DNA of 17,857 bases from Bacteroidia bacterium (lineage in GTDB: Bacteria > Bacteroidota > Bacteroidia > Bacteroidales > Azobacteroidaceae): contig BNXB01000028.1 in the NCBI GenBank assembly GCA_025999255.1, positions 1 through 17,857 on the forward strand, read 5' to 3'. Below the pieces are notes generated by a model. That model saw nothing but the letters and a program-made list of their open reading frames with translations. It did no database searches and had not been told where the DNA came from. This document shows positions 14,922 through 17,857 of the stretch, piece after piece (within the stretch, counting starts at the first letter, position 1; each line of letters begins with the position of its first letter). A program made the position numbers and the translations under genes.

Positions 14922-17857
14922 TCATTTTCTGATGACCTTGAAAGCCTTGCCGTTGTACTGTAACATGTACGTACCCTTGGCATAGCCCGTCAGGTCTATC
15001 GTCGTTGTTCCTTCCTGGGTCGGGTAAGTTCCCTTCAACGAACCGGTAACATCCATGATGCGGATGGTTTGGTTCGATTCCGTATTCGAAACTTTTACTA
15101 CGCCTGAAGTCGGGTTCGGGGAAACCTGAATGGCGGTTGTCGTGAGGTTATCTGTTCCCGTCGGGTATTGCACTTGAATCGTTTGCGTTGCCTGACGCGT
15201 ACCGCAGGGGTGTTCCAAGGTCGCCGTGAGGGTGCCGATGCCTTCCGAGAGGGTGCCGAACGTCGCCCAGGTTTCGTTTTCACCCTTTACGCCTGTTTCA
15301 GGGGTGAACGTAACGCCTTCCTTGCTGTAACTCCAACTGTATTTCGTTACATCAGAATATCCCGCCAGCTTGATATGGTACGTATTGCCTGTTCTTGCTA
15401 CCGGGGACGGATAATCTGAGAACAGCAATGTTTCAGGAAGGAATTCCGCTACCCAAAGCCGGACGTTCTTACTGTAAACGCTCGCTTTGTAGCCGTTGTA
15501 GCTATTCCGGATGATGACCGAATAGCGTTCGTAATCACGCAGTTCCGAGTTGCTTATCGTATAGGTATTCCTGTTCGCTCCAAGGATGCGGTTATTCCCG
15601 TAATACCATTCATACGTCAGGTTCTCGCCTTCGGCAATGATTTCAAACGTATGGCTTTCTCCGATACAGATGATGGCGTCTTCCAAATCCTTCGTGATTT
15701 TGGGAATGTAACAGTCCCGGATGACATTCACCGTATAACTCATCGTAGTCACCATATCCTGCGCGATTACCGTAACGGTCAGGTAATTGTTCCCTACATT
15801 CAGGTTGTAAGTCCCGTTACCCGTAAGGCTCGTGTAGTTCGCATTGTTCGGTGTGCCCAGCAGGGTCACCTGGTCGGTGGAACATTCTACCGTCATCAGG
15901 TAATCCGTCTTCGCCGGATTGAAGTCGCCCAGGGTTGTGCCGTTCACCTTCAAGTCTTTCAGGCTCGCATCCTGGTTCGCTACCATAACGATGGTCACCG
16001 GATCGCTCGTCTCAGCGTCGCAGGTACCGGTAACCGTCACATAATAATCCCCGTTTTGTGTTTCGTAGGCATTATTAATCATCAGGTTGGCAGTAGCAGT
16101 CCCGGTATAGTTGGCATTGTCGGAAAGTGTCACGGTTGTGTTCTCCGAGGCTTTCTTCCAGTACCACTGGTAGGTCAGGTTATGACCGGTAGCCGTTACG
16201 TCGAGTCCCACATTCGAACCCGGGATGATCGTTCCGTTCGGCAGTTTCAGCAAGGGGGAAACAGCCGGTTGGGTCGTAATGGCGGTAGCCGCAAGTACCG
16301 TGATGGTTTTCTGGGTGGCGCTTGTTGCCGTACAGCCATTCGCATTGGTATAGTTGACACTCACCGTTTTCGAGCCCAGGGTATTCCATTGCAGGACAGC
16401 CGTGTTACTGTTGGCGTCTCCCCCGGAGGTCGTCGTGGTGGCGCCGCCAAGGTTCCAGGTGTAGGTACCTGTCATGCCGCTTTCAGTGGTGAAGGTGATA
16501 TCGGTATTGATACACACTTCATCGTTCTGCTTGTCCGTGGCGAGGGTGACTGTCGGTAACGGGTTCACCGTGACGGTAAACGTGACGGGAGCGCCATCGC
16601 AGGTTACCGAGTTGTTCACATAGTGCGGTACGACCGTGATGGTGGCCTGGGTGACGGATGCTACCGTGGCCGCTGTAAACGACGGGATACTTGTACTGGT
16701 TGTCCCGGAGTAATCCGGCAGGTTAATGGCGCTTCCACCGCTCCAGGTGTAGTACGTCACATCCGTTCCGCCTGCAGGAGTGATGGCAGGATGGGTAAGG
16801 CCCGAACAGACCGAAGAGTTCGGGAAGGTTCCCGATACCGGTGCCGGGTTAATCAGTACCTGGCTGCTGACAGCTGCAAGCGCTGAACAGCCATTACCAT
16901 CCGTATAGTTCACCGTCACCGTCTTGGTTCCCGAACTGTTCCATTGCAACACAGCCGTGTTGCTCGTTCCGGTTCCCCCTGAGGTGGTAGTCGTTGCTCC
17001 GCCCAGGTTCCAGACATAGCTTGCCTTGCCGGATTCCGTGGTGAAGGTCACATCCGTATCCTGGCATGTGCCGTCCGTAGCATTTTTGTTATGAACCAGG
17101 GTGATGACCGGACGCGGATAAACCGTGATGTCAAATGTGGTAGAAGTACCCGCGAAGTCCCCTGAGGTGTAAGGGGTCACCGTGATGGTGGCGGTCGTTG
17201 TACTCGCTACATTCGCCAGGGGAAACGACGGGATTTCAGTCAGGGTGGTGAGAGTGTTATTGTCTGCCAGTCCGACACTGGTTCCCCCGCTCCATTTATA
17301 ATAGGCCACATTCGTCGCTCCGCTCGCACTGATTGCTGCCTGGGTAGCAAGCGCACAACCGCTCTGGTTGGAGAACGTTCCCGTGCTTAGCGACGGGTTT
17401 ACCGTGATGGTGAACGTTTGGGAGGCGCCGGCGCACGTTACCCCGTTCGCGGTGTTATGAGGGGTCACTGTGATGGTGCGGGTTACCGGGCTGAAGCCTG
17501 TATTGACTGCCGTAAATACCGGGATTTGGGTTTGACCCGTACCGCTGTGATCCGCAAGGCCGATATCCACGCCGCCACTCCAGGTATAATGCGTTGCATC
17601 CGTGCCCGAAAGGCTGATGGCTGTTGTAGCGCCCGGAGAGAAAATTGGGTTCCCCGCCACCGAGACAATCATCACTGGAGTCGTGGTCACAGTAACGACT
17701 ATCGGGGTCAAGGCGCTTTGGCAGCCTTCGGTCGTAGTCACCCGGGCATAATAAGTCGTCGTGGTTGACGGATTTACCGTTATGCCTGCGCCCGTGAGTT
17801 CCGTAGCGCCCAGGTTATCGCTGTAATATCTCACCGTGGAACCCCCAGGGGTTCCGC
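14922..17857 (-). CDS. Modular T9SS-secreted surface protein, C-terminal 977 residues (5' end outside window)
   Basis: The frame is open to the right edge. The GTG at 17834 is internal to a continuing sequence (GTPGGST before it), so the true start lies outside. Counting from 17834: residues 53-517 are alternating PKD-like modules (type A with YYTWSGG, type B with WNLGGATTTTSGG, order A-A-B-A-B). Residues 518-618 are Ig-like (YQWYWKK), 619-706 a cadherin-like beta-sandwich (ASLKDLKVNGTTLGDFNP), 707-798 another Ig-like module, and 799-892 PKD-like. About 895-970 is a type A T9SS sorting domain (QVSPNPTSGVVKV, then KGTYMLQYNGKAFKVIRK). The protein is expected to be exported by T9SS, its C-terminal domain removed, and the rest anchored on the surface or released. 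A role in adhesion is inferred from the architecture. G+C is clearly higher than in its neighbours. Confidence 0.9.
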   Translation of the reverse strand, partial: GTPGGSTVRYYSDNLGATELTGAGITVNPSTTTTYYARVTTTEGCQSALTPIVVTVTTTPVMIVSVAGNPIFSPGATTAISLSGTDATHYTWSGGVDIGLADHSGTGQTQIPVFTAVNTGFSPVTRTITVTPHNTANGVTCAGASQTFTITVNPSLSTGTFSNQSGCALATQAAISASGATNVAYYKWSGGTSVGLADNNTLTTLTEIPSFPLANVASTTTATITVTPYTSGDFAGTSTTFDITVYPRPVITLVHNKNATDGTCQDTDVTFTTESGKASYVWNLGGATTTTSGGTGTSNTAVLQWNSSGTKTVTVNYTDGNGCSALAAVSSQVLINPAPVSGTFPNSSVCSGLTHPAITPAGGTDVTYYTWSGGSAINLPDYSGTTSTSIPSFTAATVASVTQATITVVPHYVNNSVTCDGAPVTFTVTVNPLPTVTLATDKQNDEVCINTDITFTTESGMTGTYTWNLGGATTTTSGGDANSNTAVLQWNTLGSKTVSVNYTNANGCTATSATQKTITVLAATAITTQPAVSPLLKLPNGTIIPGSNVGLDVTATGHNLTYQWYWKKASENTTVTLSDNANYTGTATANLMINNAYETQNGDYYVTVTGTCDAETSDPVTIVMVANQDASLKDLKVNGTTLGDFNPAKTDYLMTVECSTDQVTLLGTPNNANYTSLTGNGTYNLNVGNNYLTVTVIAQDMVTTMSYTVNVIRDCYIPKITKDLEDAIICIGESHTFEIIAEGENLTYEWYYGNNRILGANRNTYTISNSELRDYERYSVIIRNSYNGYKASVYSKNVRLWVAEFLPETLLFSDYPSPVARTGNTYHIKLAGYSDVTKYSWSYSKEGVTFTPETGVKGENETWATFGTLSEGIGTLTATLEHPCGTRQATQTIQVQYPTGTDNLTTTAIQVSPNPTSGVVKVSNTESNQTIRIMDVTGSLKGTYPTQEGTTTIDLTGYAKGTYMLQYNGKAFKVIRK
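16284..17678 (-). repeat. Alternating PKD-like coding repeats (A-A-B-A-B)
   Basis: Five modules of about 90-97 residues. The A modules share a YxWSGG core, IPSF or IPVF, and ITVTP. The B modules share the identical core WNLGGATTTTSGG, then SNTAVLQWN and GSKTV/GTKTV. The B modules are near-identical in protein but differ at many synonymous bases, so they are not a very recent duplication. The array probably continues beyond the right edge. Confidence 0.75.

Noticed and set aside
15651..16559. 302-codon plus-strand frame antisense to the T9SS protein
   Set aside because: It lies wholly within a well-supported modular protein gene on the other strand; the length is explained by the G+C-rich repetitive coding sequence. 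Its product looks like random basic and His-rich sequence.

Overview
The window looks like chromosomal DNA of a Bacteroidota bacterium, most likely of the order Bacteroidales. The evidence is a C-terminal type IX secretion (T9SS) sorting domain on a large secreted protein, several promoter boxes matching the Bacteroidota -7 consensus TAnnTTTG, few clear Shine-Dalgarno sites, and a gene set (AguA/AguB, GH95 fucosidase, short TopB, lamin-tail protein) typical of the group. Genus cannot be decided from the sequence. No tRNA, rRNA, CRISPR array or integrase was seen.

Layout. 1-1981 (minus): N-terminal 660 residues of a large secreted surface protein that runs off the left edge. 1982-2698: about 700 bases without a convincing gene but rich in structure: a REP-like double hairpin, AATTGAC heptamer repeats, a good minus-strand intrinsic terminator and a 25-base TC dinucleotide tract. 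2699-4547: a recent tandem duplication of an Rpn-family (PD-(D/E)XK) nuclease gene. One copy (3566-4492) is intact; the other (2699-3482) has a 95-base deletion that removes the end of the nuclease core but leaves the C-terminal part open. 4637-6597 (plus): agmatine deiminase and N-carbamoylputrescine amidase, a two-gene polyamine operon. 6620-9563 (minus): topB overlapping a downstream ATP-grasp-like gene. 9601-12027 (minus): secreted GH95 alpha-L-fucosidase. 12115-13122 (minus): aspartate-semialdehyde dehydrogenase. 13290-14828 (plus): secreted lamin-tail-domain protein. 14922-17857 (minus): C-terminal part of a modular T9SS adhesin that runs off the right edge.

How parts may work together. 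AguA and AguB convert agmatine to putrescine, or act in the N-carbamoylspermidine variant of the pathway. TopB and the ATP-grasp protein are probably co-translated. The asd and lamin-tail genes diverge from a region where two candidate promoters point at each other across a perfect 40-base palindrome.

The most interesting locus is the Rpn pair. In E. coli, Rpn proteins are reported to be anti-phage toxins inhibited by a short protein made from the 3' end of the same gene, with a tetrapeptide repeat of variable number. Here the two copies differ by exactly three tetrapeptide units (6 versus 3), and the broken copy keeps only the antitoxin-like portion. This suggests a possible stand-alone antitoxin born by duplication and deletion. 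That is a hypothesis from sequence only.
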